A stretch of DNA of 64,000 bases from Bacillus horti (GCF_030813115.1 NZ_JAUSTY010000003.1:1-64000); one strand, 5' to 3'. Shown: positions 8,398 to 17,753, counted from the stretch's first letter. Notes: generated by a model from the sequence alone, not told the origin. Program-made: numbers and translations.

Positions 8398-9031
8398 TGA
8401 TGACAAGGACACCCGTTATACCTTCCAAGAGATTTGTAGCTTTGCTGAATGGAATCCTATTCTAGCTAGTGATGGCAGGCAGGGCGTGCAGCTCTATTTA
8501 TCAGAGAATCCAGATCTCATTTTAATTGATTACCACATGCCTGAAATGAACGGGTTACAGACCTTAAAGACGATCCGGCAAATGGATCAGACTGTTCCTG
8601 TAATGGTTCTAACTGTGGATGAGAGACAGTCTTTAGCCGATCAGTTTTTAGCGGCGGGAGCTAATGATTTTGCCCTAAAGCCCATAAAGGCGATTGATAT
8701 GATTTCAAGAATCAAGGTACACTTACGAATGGTAGCGATGAGTGAACAGAACACCAAAGAGGAAGAAAGTGAACCTCAGGATGAGGGTAGCACGGTTCAA
8801 TTTGAAAGCTTACTAAGCAAAGGGATATCCAAGCAGACTTTAGAGGTTATATTAGAATATTTAGAATCGGAAGCTAGACCTATCACCATTGAGCAGGTTA
8901 GTGAGGGAACAGGGATCTCTTATGCCACCGTACATCGTTACTTGAATCATTTACTACAGGAAGGCGTAGTTAAAACACGCATGGATTACGGAAGTGTAGG
9001 CAGACCGAAAAATAAATATATTCGTGAATAG
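8369..9031 (+). CDS. Response regulator, receiver plus C-terminal helix-turn-helix (CitB/DctR-like)
   Basis: A 220-residue regulator. Residues 3-120 form a CheY-like receiver: acidic pocket IIDDDKD, phospho-acceptor Asp54 in LILIDYHMPEMNG, Thr of MVLTVD and Lys of ALKPIKA. The C-terminal 70 residues hold a winged helix (GTGISYATVHRYLNHLLQEG, then SVGRPKNKYIRE) like CitB/DcuR/DctR regulators, which usually control uptake of carboxylates or similar nutrients. ATG 8369 has GGGGGGAGAGG upstream and lies inside the kinase 3' end. The next gene downstream is the peptide-type binding protein at 9298, so control of that importer is a reasonable inference. Confidence 0.87.
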   Translation: MTKKKILIIDDDKDTRYTFQEICSFAEWNPILASDGRQGVQLYLSENPDLILIDYHMPEMNGLQTLKTIRQMDQTVPVMVLTVDERQSLADQFLAAGANDFALKPIKAIDMISRIKVHLRMVAMSEQNTKEEESEPQDEGSTVQFESLLSKGISKQTLEVILEYLESEARPITIEQVSEGTGISYATVHRYLNHLLQEGVVKTRMDYGSVGRPKNKYIRE

Positions 9032-9035
9032 TTCT

Positions 9036-9070
9036 AAAGAAGCTTCTATACTATAGAAGTTTCTTTTTTT
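9036..9070 (+). terminator. Rho-independent terminator after the two-component operon
   Basis: A hairpin AAAGAAGCTTCTATA / TATAGAAGTTTCTTT with one-base loop and one mismatch is followed by a run of T. It separates the regulator from the ABC importer operon. Confidence 0.85.
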
Positions 9071-9297
9071 ACATTTCTAGGATGGGAGAAGAACATACAT
9101 ATATGAAGCAGATGATCGTCTAAGAAGTAAGGAATGGGAATGAAAGCCCTAACAATAAAGGTGTGAGAAAAATAATAAAAAAGATTAAATATACAAAAAA
9201 ATGTGATAAATAAGATAAATAAAAGAAGATGCTATACAACCCCTACAAGCCTAGCTTATAACTAGGATACGTTAGACTTTTAAAGGGGGAATTCATC

Positions 9298-10962
9298 TTG
9301 AATAGCAAATGGAAAAAAACAGGTTGGGCTGTATGGCTTTTAGCTCTAGTTCTAGTCCTCTCTGCATGTAGCAGTGATACCGGAACAGAGGATGCAGATG
9401 TAGAACACGGAGAAGTCGTTCCAGATGTCAGAATCTTCAGCTCTTTGCGTGATGCAAATGAAGCAAACTATCTTGCTGCTGTAGATGTTCAGAAGGTTTG
9501 GGAGGAGCTAGGGATCAGTGTTAGCCTAGAGCCTCAGGAATTTAATACACTTATCAATATTTTGTACAGTGATGAGCAGGATTTTGACGCCTATACGGTA
9601 GGATGGGGAGGTCGTGTTGACCGGATCGATCCAGATATGTTCATTTACTCCATCTTTCACTCTTCTAATGCGATAGCAGGAGGCAATAACACAACGGGAT
9701 TTATGAACGAGGCCTACGATCGAATTGCGGAAGCACAACGTTCTGAAATGGATCCAGACAGACGGCAAGAGCTCATACATGATGCTCAGGAAATGCTAGC
9801 GTCGGAAGCGCCATTACTTACTCTTTACGCTAGAGCGTTGTATCATGCGTATAACAATGAAAGATTCGACAACATGGTAATGATGGCTGGAGAGGGAATG
9901 TACAACGAATGGACACCGATGAGAGCCACACCATTGACAGATGATAAATGGCTGAAGGTAGGAAGTATTTTTGACTTGGATACAGTAAACCCGGTAGGTG
10001 CACACAGTACCTATGAATGGCGTAACCTTCGTTTGATTTATGACAAGCTGGTTCGTCTTAGCCCAACAGCAGAGCCACAGCCAGCCGCTGCTGAGAGCTG
10101 GGAAATTGTCGATGACACAACCATCGAAGTTAAGGTCAGAGAAGGCATGAGCTTCCATGATGGAGAGCCAGTTACAGCTGCCGATGTTAAATTCAGCTAT
10201 GACTACTATATTGATTGGGAAGTAGGCTATTTTATGGCCTTCTTAGAAGCGATCGACTCTGTTGAAGAGGTTGATGAGTACACGGTTCGTTTCCATTTAA
10301 AGCAGCCATATGCCCCATTTGTCGGTGTAACGATGGCTCAGATTCCTATTATACCTAAGCATATCTGGGAGAACCTTGTTGAGGAAGAGGGCTTGTCCCA
10401 TCCTGATGAGTACTTGAATGAGCAAGCCATTGGAAGTGGTCCTTTCCAGCTTGATCACTGGAGAAGAGGTCAGGAGCTACGTGCTTCAAAAAATCCATAC
10501 TTTTATGAGGACATCGCTATAGATGGATTTATTTACGATATTTATGCTCAGCACGAAGGGGTTATGACAGCTTTAGAGACGCGAGATATTGATATGAATG
10601 CGGAGCAATTTATTCCAGCTCATATTGAGAGATCACAGCAAATTCCTCATTTAACGGTCGTGGATGCTGGAGATATTGGTTACCAATACTTAAGCTTTAA
10701 TATGCGTAAACCGCCATTTGATGATCTGGCCTTCCGTCAGGCGATCGCTCATACGGTAGATTATGACACGATTCTAGATGTGTATCTACAGGGCTATGGT
10801 GTCAAGGGTGGAGCAGGACTTGTTATTAGTCCGGATAATGAATTCTGGTATAAGCCTGATGTGGATAGACCTGAGTTCGATCTTGATGCAGCCCGACAAA
10901 TCCTTGAGGCTGCTGGATATACATGGGATGATCAAGGCAGATTGCGTTTGCCAGTAGAATAA
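9298..10962 (+). CDS. Circularly permuted family 5 (peptide/nickel-type) ABC substrate-binding lipoprotein
   Basis: A 554-residue lipoprotein (lipobox LSAC, Cys24) that should capture a peptide or similar solute for the importer downstream. The order of parts is unusual. Residues about 40-210 (RIFSSLRDANEANYL, VWEELGISVSLEPQEFNTLI, FDAYTVGWGGRVDRIDPD, DRRQELIHDAQEMLASEAPLL) match what is normally the C-terminal third of family 5 binding proteins. Residues about 213-554 then read as the normal N-terminal two thirds (LKVGSIFDLDTVNP, VREGMSFHDGEPVTAADVKFS, GSGPFQLDHWRRGQ, FDDLAFRQAIAHTVD) and stop at AARQILEAAGYTWDDQGRLR, where relatives continue into that C-terminal third. The binding protein at 35205-36812 shows the usual order. 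TTG start at 9298 with AAAGGGGGA seven bases upstream. Confidence 0.85.
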   Translation: MNSKWKKTGWAVWLLALVLVLSACSSDTGTEDADVEHGEVVPDVRIFSSLRDANEANYLAAVDVQKVWEELGISVSLEPQEFNTLINILYSDEQDFDAYTVGWGGRVDRIDPDMFIYSIFHSSNAIAGGNNTTGFMNEAYDRIAEAQRSEMDPDRRQELIHDAQEMLASEAPLLTLYARALYHAYNNERFDNMVMMAGEGMYNEWTPMRATPLTDDKWLKVGSIFDLDTVNPVGAHSTYEWRNLRLIYDKLVRLSPTAEPQPAAAESWEIVDDTTIEVKVREGMSFHDGEPVTAADVKFSYDYYIDWEVGYFMAFLEAIDSVEEVDEYTVRFHLKQPYAPFVGVTMAQIPIIPKHIWENLVEEEGLSHPDEYLNEQAIGSGPFQLDHWRRGQELRASKNPYFYEDIAIDGFIYDIYAQHEGVMTALETRDIDMNAEQFIPAHIERSQQIPHLTVVDAGDIGYQYLSFNMRKPPFDDLAFRQAIAHTVDYDTILDVYLQGYGVKGGAGLVISPDNEFWYKPDVDRPEFDLDAARQILEAAGYTWDDQGRLRLPVE

Positions 10963-11265
10963 TGGCTGAGCAAGTTCTGAACACAAAATGTATGGAGTTA
11001 ACACTGCTCTTGCCGAAATTTAACTAGTACATGTACATGAGTGACGAGTATCGGATTAAAAAGAAAAAGGGCCAACGAAAGGTCGGCCCTTTTCTATTTT
11101 TGTATGTGTACTTAGTAATTAGTCAAGCTGCATCAATCTACGGCAGAATCATACGTTTTTTTCTGATTGGATGAAAAGCTTTCCCTAATGATGGACTAGA
11201 GGACTTCTTCGAGAGGCCTTCAATAGAAGCTTTTCTTATACAACAAGGCTTAGGTGGTGAGTCAA
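10963..11265. other. Spacer between binding-protein gene and permease gene
   Basis: About 300 bases without a gene, in an importer where the genes are otherwise tightly packed. It contains a strong terminator (11065-11100) and then about 150 bases of leader ending in AGGTGG before the permease. A separate promoter for the permease operon or partial read-through are both possible; I see no clear promoter. Confidence 0.6.
11065..11100 (+). terminator. Terminator between the binding protein and the permease genes
   Basis: AAAAGGGCC and GGCCCTTTT form a nine-pair stem with an 11-base loop, followed by CTATTTT. Such a site after a binding-protein gene commonly lowers expression of the membrane parts relative to the binding protein. 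Confidence 0.85.
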
Positions 11266-12237
11266 GTGGGTTCTTACGTGTTAAAAAGGACATTTCAGAT
11301 GTTAATAACAATCTTTATTATCGCAACCGTTATCTTTTTCCTGTTTCGTCTTATGCCAGGTAATCCGGCAGCCTCGATGCTTGATCCCTCTGTACCGCCA
11401 GAGGCAAGACAGCAAATTATGGAGCGCTTCGGTTTAAATGAAAGCATATGGGTACAATACGGTCTGTTTATGAAGAATTTTGTGCAATTGGATTTTGGGC
11501 GTTCCTTTTATTATAAGCAGCCTGTTATCGATATATTGCTAGATAAGCTTGGGGCAACCATTATTATTATGTTCTCCGCTATGATCTTTGCTTATGGTCT
11601 AGGGGTTCTTGGAGGAGCCCGAATGGCTTGGAAACGTGGAACAATAGGAGAGTCGGTAGGGGTCGTTTTTACCCTAATAGCTAGATCAGCCCCAACATTT
11701 TGGGTTGGAATTATGGCCATTTACTTTTTTTCTGTCCAGTTGGGCTGGTTTCCGCATTCAGGAATGAGGTCATCCGGGTATGAAGCAGCTAACTCGTGGC
11801 AGGTTTTCTTTTCTTTAGATTTTCTTTGGCATCTTACCCTCCCTACCATAGTAGCGGGTCTATTCTTCCTAGCTACACCGATGCTGATCATGCGGAATAC
11901 GATGCTTGAGGTTATGGGAGAGGACTTTATTGAAATGGCAAAAGCTAAAGGGCTTAAGGATCGTACGATCTTATATCGTCATGCGGCACGAAATGCCCTT
12001 CTTCCTGTTGTAACAGCTGGAGCGTTATTTATTGGCTCGGCAATAGGAGGACAGGTGCTTATAGAGTATGTATTCAGTTGGCCAGGACTTGGTCGGGAAA
12101 TGGTTTTGGCTGCTCAGCGGCATGATTATCCGGTAGCACAGGCTTCCTTTATTATTCTTGCTGCTATGATTATGGTTATGAATCTAGTAGCGGATCTGAT
12201 CTATGCGTATTTAGATCCAAGAATTACTTATAAATAG
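11266..12237 (+). CDS. Peptide-type ABC importer permease, DppB/OppB family
   Basis: A 323-residue integral membrane protein with about six hydrophobic segments and the family's N-terminal motif FLFRLMPGNPAASML, a LGLNESIWVQYG-like stretch (ERFGLNESIWVQYG) and the EAA-loop region EMAKAKGLKDRTILYRHAARNALLP that contacts the ATPase. GTG at 11266 is chosen because AGGTGG lies eight bases upstream; GTG 11254 and 11257 overlap that site. It is first in the tight set permease-permease-ATPase-ATPase (11266-15258) serving the binding protein upstream. Confidence 0.9.
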   Translation: MGSYVLKRTFQMLITIFIIATVIFFLFRLMPGNPAASMLDPSVPPEARQQIMERFGLNESIWVQYGLFMKNFVQLDFGRSFYYKQPVIDILLDKLGATIIIMFSAMIFAYGLGVLGGARMAWKRGTIGESVGVVFTLIARSAPTFWVGIMAIYFFSVQLGWFPHSGMRSSGYEAANSWQVFFSLDFLWHLTLPTIVAGLFFLATPMLIMRNTMLEVMGEDFIEMAKAKGLKDRTILYRHAARNALLPVVTAGALFIGSAIGGQVLIEYVFSWPGLGREMVLAAQRHDYPVAQASFIILAAMIMVMNLVADLIYAYLDPRITYK

Positions 12238-12251
12238 AGAGGTGATCCGAC

Positions 12252-13178
12252 GTGAGCCAAACGGCAAAAACAGAAATGAAGATGAAGCAGCCTTTAGTTC
12301 AATCAAAGAAGAATAATAAAGGGACCCTCCGTTTATTTCTAGATAATATTCTCAAGGATAAGCTTGCTTTAACAGGTCTTATCGTTCTGATGATGTTCGT
12401 TATTGTGGCCATCTTTGCCGAGCAAATTGCCATGTATGATATTACGGAGAATCTAAGGGATGAGCAAGGACAAATTAAGCGATTACACCCACCTTCCCTA
12501 GAGCATCCATTTGGTACAACTAATATTGGAAGAGATATCTTTAGTATGATTGTGCTTGGCACAAAAACAGCGGTCATAGTAGGCTCGTTAGCGGCTGTTT
12601 TAGTAACTCTTGTAGGAACAACAATTGGGATTATTTCTGGCTACTTTGGGGGCTGGATTGATAATCTATTGATGAGAATTGTTGATATTTTTTACGCTAT
12701 TCCTTTTATCCCTTTTGTTATCGTGTTAGTGGCGCTACTTCAACCAAGTATCACCAACGTCATTATAGCGGTCTCCCTACTGACTTGGCGAACGGTAGCT
12801 AGGATTGTTCGTTCTCAGGTGTTGACCGTATCCAAGCGTCCTTTCGTAAAAGCAGCGAAGGTTGCGGGAGCCGGTCATGTGCGGATTATGTTTCGATATA
12901 TTCTACCCAATGTCATTCCACTTGCTTTACTAGAGATGGCCTTTATGGTCAATTGGGCGATTACAGCTGAGGCGAGTGTGGCGTTCCTAGGATTGGGAGA
13001 TCCGAACGTGACAAGCTGGGGGCAAATCATTCATGAAAACTTTATCAGTGGGCATTCTCGTGATGCTTGGTGGTGGATGATGCCGCCGGGTATAGCTATT
13101 ATCCTACTTCTCGTCTCGGTTTTCTTTGTAGCCCGTGCGCTAGAGGAAGTCGTCAATCCTAGATTAAGGAGGAGGTAA
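12252..13178 (+). CDS. Peptide-type ABC importer permease, DppC/OppC family
   Basis: A 308-residue membrane protein. It has a short cytoplasmic N-terminus, a first membrane helix (LALTGLIVLMMFVIVAIFAEQI), the typical HPFGTTNIGRDIFSMIVLGT periplasmic-side segment and the EAA loop KAAKVAGAGHVRIMFRYILPN. It pairs with the DppB-like subunit to form the channel. GTG start at 12252 with GAGAGGTGAT upstream; 14 bases after the first permease. Confidence 0.9.
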   Translation: MSQTAKTEMKMKQPLVQSKKNNKGTLRLFLDNILKDKLALTGLIVLMMFVIVAIFAEQIAMYDITENLRDEQGQIKRLHPPSLEHPFGTTNIGRDIFSMIVLGTKTAVIVGSLAAVLVTLVGTTIGIISGYFGGWIDNLLMRIVDIFYAIPFIPFVIVLVALLQPSITNVIIAVSLLTWRTVARIVRSQVLTVSKRPFVKAAKVAGAGHVRIMFRYILPNVIPLALLEMAFMVNWAITAEASVAFLGLGDPNVTSWGQIIHENFISGHSRDAWWWMMPPGIAIILLLVSVFFVARALEEVVNPRLRRR

Positions 13179-13181
13179 CAA

Positions 13182-14222
13182 ATGGCCTTATTAGAAGTAA
13201 AGAACGTAGACATCCATTACAAAACGGAAAAAGGAACATTGCATGCCATTAGTAACATTTCCTTTAAGATTGAGGAAGGGGAACGCTTAGGCTTAGTAGG
13301 GGAAAGTGGCTGTGGGAAAACAACGATGGCTAAGGCGTTGATGATGCTGCTTCCTGACAATGGCTTCATTCCTAAAGGACAAATTCTCTTCAAGGGAGAG
13401 GATTTAGTACAGAAGAGCAAGGAAGAGATTCGTAAGCTTCGTTGGAAGGACATTTCTATGATTGCCCAAAGTGCGATGAATGCTCTAAACCCAGTCTATC
13501 GCGTTGGTGATCAATTAATGGAGGCGATGCTTGCCCACTCTTCTATGAGCAAGGAGGATGCCAGGCACAGGGCAGGAGAATTGTTCGAACTAGTAGGCTT
13601 AGAGCGTAAAAGATTACGAGATTACCCACATCAAATGAGTGGAGGAATGAAGCAAAGAGCCATCATTGCTATGGCTTTGGCTCTAAATCCAGCCTTAATT
13701 ATTGCTGATGAGCCAACAACGGCTCTTGATGTGGTTGTGCAAGATCGCATATTAAACAAAATTATTCAGATCCAGAGGGAAATCAACAGCTCTATGGTTT
13801 TTATTACTCATGATATCTCCGTTGTTTCAGAAACCTGCAACACGATTATTGTGATGTATGGTGGCAAGATCATGGAGAAGGCCAGTACACGTCAATTTTT
13901 TAAGAACCCGTACCATCCGTATTCATTAGGCTTACAAAACGCATTTCCTAGCTTGCTAGATATGGGGGAGGAGCTAATCTCTATACCAGGCTCACCGCCT
14001 AACCTGCTAGAGCCTAAGCCAGGCTGCTATTTCCAAGAACGTTGTCCCTTTGCTACAGATCGTTGCCGGGAGGAAGCTCCTGAGTTACATCAGGTGGAAG
14101 AGGAGCATTCTGTAGCCTGTCATTATATTGATGAGGTGGAGCGATTTCGTGCAGAGGCAAAAAAGAGAGAGTCCTGGGATATGGTTCGTGATCGCTTGAT
14201 TGCTGCAAGGACGGAGGGATAG
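13182..14222 (+). CDS. Peptide-type ABC importer ATPase, DppD/OppD family
   Basis: A 346-residue ATPase: Walker A GESGCGKTT, Q-loop IAQSAMNALNPV, signature MSGGMKQR, Walker [14 protein letters not shown]-loop VFITHD, and the oligopeptide-type C-terminal extension with a four-cysteine segment (GCYFQERCPFATDRC) that binds an iron-sulphur cluster in some relatives. The start ATG is preceded by GGAGGAGGTAAC overlapping the end of the DppC-like gene, so the two are coupled. Confidence 0.92.
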   Translation: MALLEVKNVDIHYKTEKGTLHAISNISFKIEEGERLGLVGESGCGKTTMAKALMMLLPDNGFIPKGQILFKGEDLVQKSKEEIRKLRWKDISMIAQSAMNALNPVYRVGDQLMEAMLAHSSMSKEDARHRAGELFELVGLERKRLRDYPHQMSGGMKQRAIIAMALALNPALIIADEPTTALDVVVQDRILNKIIQIQREINSSMVFITHDISVVSETCNTIIVMYGGKIMEKASTRQFFKNPYHPYSLGLQNAFPSLLDMGEELISIPGSPPNLLEPKPGCYFQERCPFATDRCREEAPELHQVEEEHSVACHYIDEVERFRAEAKKRESWDMVRDRLIAARTEG

Positions 14223-14226
14223 AACG

Positions 14227-15258
14227 ATGAGTGAAGCACAAACACAAACACCGTTCATACAAATCGAAAACCTAAAGAAGTATTATGAAGTAGGTAGTGG
14301 CATTAGGGATATGTTTAAAAAGAAAAACCAATATGTCAAAGCTATCGACGATATTTCATTGAGTATAGAAAGCGGAGAAATTCTAGGTCTAGTTGGAGAA
14401 AGTGGATCGGGTAAAACAACAACGGGAGAGATCCTTGTACGCTTACAGGACGTGACTGAAGGGACGATTAAGTTTGAGGGTAAGGATTATCTAAACATCT
14501 CCAAAAAAGATGAAAAGCAGTTCCGTAAGCAAGTTCAGATGATTTTCCAGGACCCTTATTCAACGCTTAATCCAACATTCACGATTTTTCAAACGATTGC
14601 TGAGCCACTCAAGATTCATGGCCTAAAAGACCAAGAGAAGATTCATGAGAGAGTAGTTCGTGCTTTAGAAACAGCAGAGCTTAAGCCAGCAGAGGATTTC
14701 ATGTATCGTTATCCCCATGAGCTGAGTGGAGGACAGAGACAGCGTGTGGCAATTGCCAGAGGAATAGTGCTTGAGCCAAAGTTTCTTGTAGCGGATGAGC
14801 CTGTATCCATGCTAGACGTGTCTATTCGAGCAGGCATATTAAATCTATTAAAAAGCCTACGAAAAGATATGGGCTTGACCATGCTTTATGTCTCTCATGA
14901 TCTATCTACCATTAAATACTTATGTGATCGGATAGCCGTTATGTACTTAGGGAAAATTGTTGAGCTAGGTCCAGTGGAAGAAGTCATTCTGAATCCTCAG
15001 CACCCATATACCAAAACACTTCTTTCTGCGGTTCCGATTCCCGATCCTGACTTTGAGCGTAAAAGAATTGATGTGGACGACGAAGTGGCAGACCAGATTA
15101 ACCTACCTGAAGGGTGTAGATTTGAGCCTAGGTGTCCTTTTGCTACGGAGGAATGCAAAATGTGTGACCACACACTGTTTGAAAGAAACCCTAAGCAATG
15201 GAGTGCTTGTATCTACAAGGAAGAAGAGCTTGTACTAAGGGAAAAAGTAAGCACCTAA
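14227..15258 (+). CDS. Peptide-type ABC importer ATPase, DppF/OppF family
   Basis: A 343-residue ATPase: Walker A GESGSGKTT, Q-loop IFQDPYSTLNP, signature LSGGQRQR, Walker B FLVADEPVSMLD, H-loop YVSHD, and a C-terminal cysteine segment (GCRFEPRCPFATEEC). Together with the DppD-like subunit it should power the importer. ATG 14227 is chosen since GGAGGG lies just before it at the end of the previous gene; a longer frame back to 14200 overlaps the upstream coding sequence. Last gene of the operon; a terminator follows. Confidence 0.92.
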   Translation: MSEAQTQTPFIQIENLKKYYEVGSGIRDMFKKKNQYVKAIDDISLSIESGEILGLVGESGSGKTTTGEILVRLQDVTEGTIKFEGKDYLNISKKDEKQFRKQVQMIFQDPYSTLNPTFTIFQTIAEPLKIHGLKDQEKIHERVVRALETAELKPAEDFMYRYPHELSGGQRQRVAIARGIVLEPKFLVADEPVSMLDVSIRAGILNLLKSLRKDMGLTMLYVSHDLSTIKYLCDRIAVMYLGKIVELGPVEEVILNPQHPYTKTLLSAVPIPDPDFERKRIDVDDEVADQINLPEGCRFEPRCPFATEECKMCDHTLFERNPKQWSACIYKEEELVLREKVST

Positions 15259-15267
15259 TATACAGAT

Positions 15268-15317
15268 AAGGACGACTATCAGCCCTGCTTTTAGGGTGTG
15301 AAAGTCGTCCTTCTTTT
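15268..15317 (+). terminator. Terminator of the peptide importer operon
   Basis: AAGGACGACT and AGTCGTCCTT form a long stem around an inner small hairpin (CCCTGCTTTTAGGG), followed by TCTTTT. It lies between convergent operons. Confidence 0.8.
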
Positions 15318-15381
15318 GGTCTATTGCCCTTAGTTTCTTATGGCGGGATATCTGCTTAAAACAAGGACTTACTCAGCTGTA

Positions 15382-17703
15382 TTAATCTGCTTTTGTAACG
15401 GGGGGCTGTGCAGGCAAGCTAGGAGGCTCTATAATCGAAGATCCTTCACTAATTCCGAAGCGTTCATGAAAGCGACGGAGCATTGGAGGAGCCCACCAGT
15501 TTGCTTTACCAGCAATACGCATAAATGCAGGGACTAGAATCGCACGAATGATCGTTGCATCTATGATAATAGCGATAGCTATACCGACACCAAGCATTTG
15601 TAAATACATGATTTCCCCAGTCGCATAGATTGAAAATGAGATCGCAAGAATGATGGCTGCTGCGGAGACGAGTGGTGCACTACGCTGAATACCATAGAGA
15701 ACGGCTTTTGTGTTATCCCCTGTCCGATCATATTCCTCTTTAATACGAGATAGCATAAACACTTCATAATCCATAGAAAGCCCGTAAGCGACACAGAACA
15801 TTAGGATCGGGAAGGCGGGATCTAACGTACCAATTGGAGTGAAGCCAAGGAATGATGAGAAATGGCCTTGTTGAAATATATACACCAGCGCCCCGAACAT
15901 GACAGACAAACTTAGTAAGTTAAGAATGGTTGCCTTAAGCGGAATGAGTATACTACCTGACATAAGAAATAGAATGACAAAGGTAATCGATAGAATAAGG
16001 ATGGCTACAAGGGGAACTCGGCTCATCATCATTTCGCTAAAATCGGTTAGCTCAGCAGGATACCCTCCGACCACTAGGTCAGGAAACGGAGCAGAAATGG
16101 CTCTTAGTTCGTTTACAAGCTGCCCAACCTCGGTTCCACCTAAGACTTCTCTTGTAGGGATAGCATCAAATCGAATGGCTGTATCGCTTACCAAACGCTC
16201 AGCAGACTGGCCAGGCTCACGCACTAGCTCCCCATCCTTAAAGTAACCTACTATAGAGTTAACCTGTGAAATCCCCTCAACCTTAGACAATTCACTTGCA
16301 TACTCTGCTGAGGCGGCAAGATCCTCTGCGGACAAGGATGTGATTGGAGCGACAAAGTGAATCGCATCGTTAGCTTCCTCAAGAAAATTAGCGCGCATCT
16401 CATCATAAGCTGCACGAGTGGAAGCAGAGGAAGGAAGAACACGATCATCAGGTAGTCCAATCTGTATATCTAAGGCTGGTGAACCTAGTAGTAGTAGAAA
16501 AATCACAGCTACTCCACCAAACCAGATTGGTCTTTTCATCACTCGTTGTCCTAAACGATACCACATTCCCTTTTGTGCATTGTCGACTTGAGCTGTCCTG
16601 TTAGCTTTTACCTTCACACGTCTAGATACTTTTGCTCCTAGAATAGCAAGGGCAGAAGGTAGGAAGATAATGGAGCCAAGAACAGCTGTAATGACAACAA
16701 GAACTCCAGCATAGCCAAAGGATTGTAGGAAGGAGAACGGAAACGCTAATAATACAGATAAGGAAGCTGCTACGGTTACACCACTAAAAATGACCGTTTT
16801 TCCGGCTGTTTCTAGGGTATGTATAATTGCTTTATCAACTGTTTTCCCGGCAGCTAGTTCCTCTCGAAAGCGTGAGATAATAAACAAACTATAATCAATA
16901 CCTAAGCCAATGCCCATGACTAACGTGATGTTAGCGGCAAATGTCGCTACTTCTACAAACGAAGCTAAACCACGCAGGGCAGCCATCGTACCAAATACGG
17001 AGAATAGCCCAACACCTAACGTTAACAAAGCTGGCATGAACCTGCGATAAACAAATAACAGCAGAACAAGCATGAGTGGAATAATGATCATCTCAGCTCG
17101 AATAAAATCCTGAGTAGCTGAGGCGCTGATTTGGGTCGAAGCCGCTTCGGCACCCGCAACCTGCACCGTGATCATTTCGTTTTCTATCGTGTAGGCAGGG
17201 ATCATCGTGGCAATTTCAGCACGTGCTTCTGTAGCATTACCTTGAACCCAAGCAAGAACTAAGCCCTGAGTTGAATCCTCACTGCGCATTGTTGGATCGC
17301 GTTCTTCAGACCAATAGGACCAAACATCTCCAACAGATGCTTCACCAGCTAGCTGAGCTGCTACGGAATTTGCTGCCTCTTCAACGAGTGGGTTATCAAT
17401 TGTTCCTTCCCTCGCCGTAACTAGGAGAATGACATTAGCACTATCTGTGTTAAAATGTTCAATTAAAGCTTCTTGAGCGTGCATAGACTCGCTACCGTCA
17501 GCCTCCCAACGATTTAGTACCATGACGCCCATTGCCCCAGCTGCAATGATAGCCAATAATATTGTGGTCAATAGACTAGATATGAGAACAGCTTTTCGTC
17601 TGTGGTAGATAAAGTGTCCTAGCCTTCCAAGCCAAGTTTCCCCATTTTCTTGCTTTGATGTTACAGATGTTACAGACGGTTTTTCTTTTGTACCTTTACT
17701 CAT
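15382..17703 (-). CDS. MMPL/RND-family membrane exporter
   Basis: A 773-residue membrane protein with two halves, each one membrane helix, a large extracytoplasmic domain and a bundle of five or six helices, giving about twelve segments. MMPL motifs include GIGLGIDYSLFIISRFREEL in the first half and VAYGLSMDYEVFMLSRIKEEY in the second, with the paired Asp-Tyr thought to relay protons. Bacillus YdfJ/YdgH-type members export lipids or drugs; substrate unknown. ATG at 17701-17703 has AAAGGGTGA eight bases upstream; a GTG at 17724 would overlap that site. The neighbouring TetR regulator and palindromes at 17732 and 17841 suggest repression relieved by an exported compound. Confidence 0.9.
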   Translation of the reverse strand: MSKGTKEKPSVTSVTSKQENGETWLGRLGHFIYHRRKAVLISSLLTTILLAIIAAGAMGVMVLNRWEADGSESMHAQEALIEHFNTDSANVILLVTAREGTIDNPLVEEAANSVAAQLAGEASVGDVWSYWSEERDPTMRSEDSTQGLVLAWVQGNATEARAEIATMIPAYTIENEMITVQVAGAEAASTQISASATQDFIRAEMIIIPLMLVLLLFVYRRFMPALLTLGVGLFSVFGTMAALRGLASFVEVATFAANITLVMGIGLGIDYSLFIISRFREELAAGKTVDKAIIHTLETAGKTVIFSGVTVAASLSVLLAFPFSFLQSFGYAGVLVVITAVLGSIIFLPSALAILGAKVSRRVKVKANRTAQVDNAQKGMWYRLGQRVMKRPIWFGGVAVIFLLLLGSPALDIQIGLPDDRVLPSSASTRAAYDEMRANFLEEANDAIHFVAPITSLSAEDLAASAEYASELSKVEGISQVNSIVGYFKDGELVREPGQSAERLVSDTAIRFDAIPTREVLGGTEVGQLVNELRAISAPFPDLVVGGYPAELTDFSEMMMSRVPLVAILILSITFVILFLMSGSILIPLKATILNLLSLSVMFGALVYIFQQGHFSSFLGFTPIGTLDPAFPILMFCVAYGLSMDYEVFMLSRIKEEYDRTGDNTKAVLYGIQRSAPLVSAAAIILAISFSIYATGEIMYLQMLGVGIAIAIIIDATIIRAILVPAFMRIAGKANWWAPPMLRRFHERFGISEGSSIIEPPSLPAQPPVTKAD

Positions 17704-17731
17704 ACGAGTAATCACCCTTTCCACATTTTAT

Positions 17732-17753
17732 TTTGTTTGAATGAGCAAACAAA
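17732..17753. promoter_or_regulatory. Candidate TetR operator at the MMPL gene
   Basis: TTTGTTTG and CAAACAAA form a perfect 8-bp inverted repeat around a six-base spacer, 29 bases upstream of the exporter start. It shares the TTTGTTTGAA half-site with the palindromes at 17841-17863 and 18492-18513. Confidence 0.6.

Noticed and set aside
9298-10962. Misassembly as the cause of the permuted binding protein
   Set aside because: The frame is continuous with an intact signal peptide, lipobox, ribosome site and terminator, and the joint near 9930 lies in-frame without repeats; still, only read-level data can exclude it.
15899-16246. Plus-strand frame of 115 codons inside the MMPL gene
   Set aside because: It is antisense to a well-conserved exporter gene and has no ribosome site or recognisable motif.
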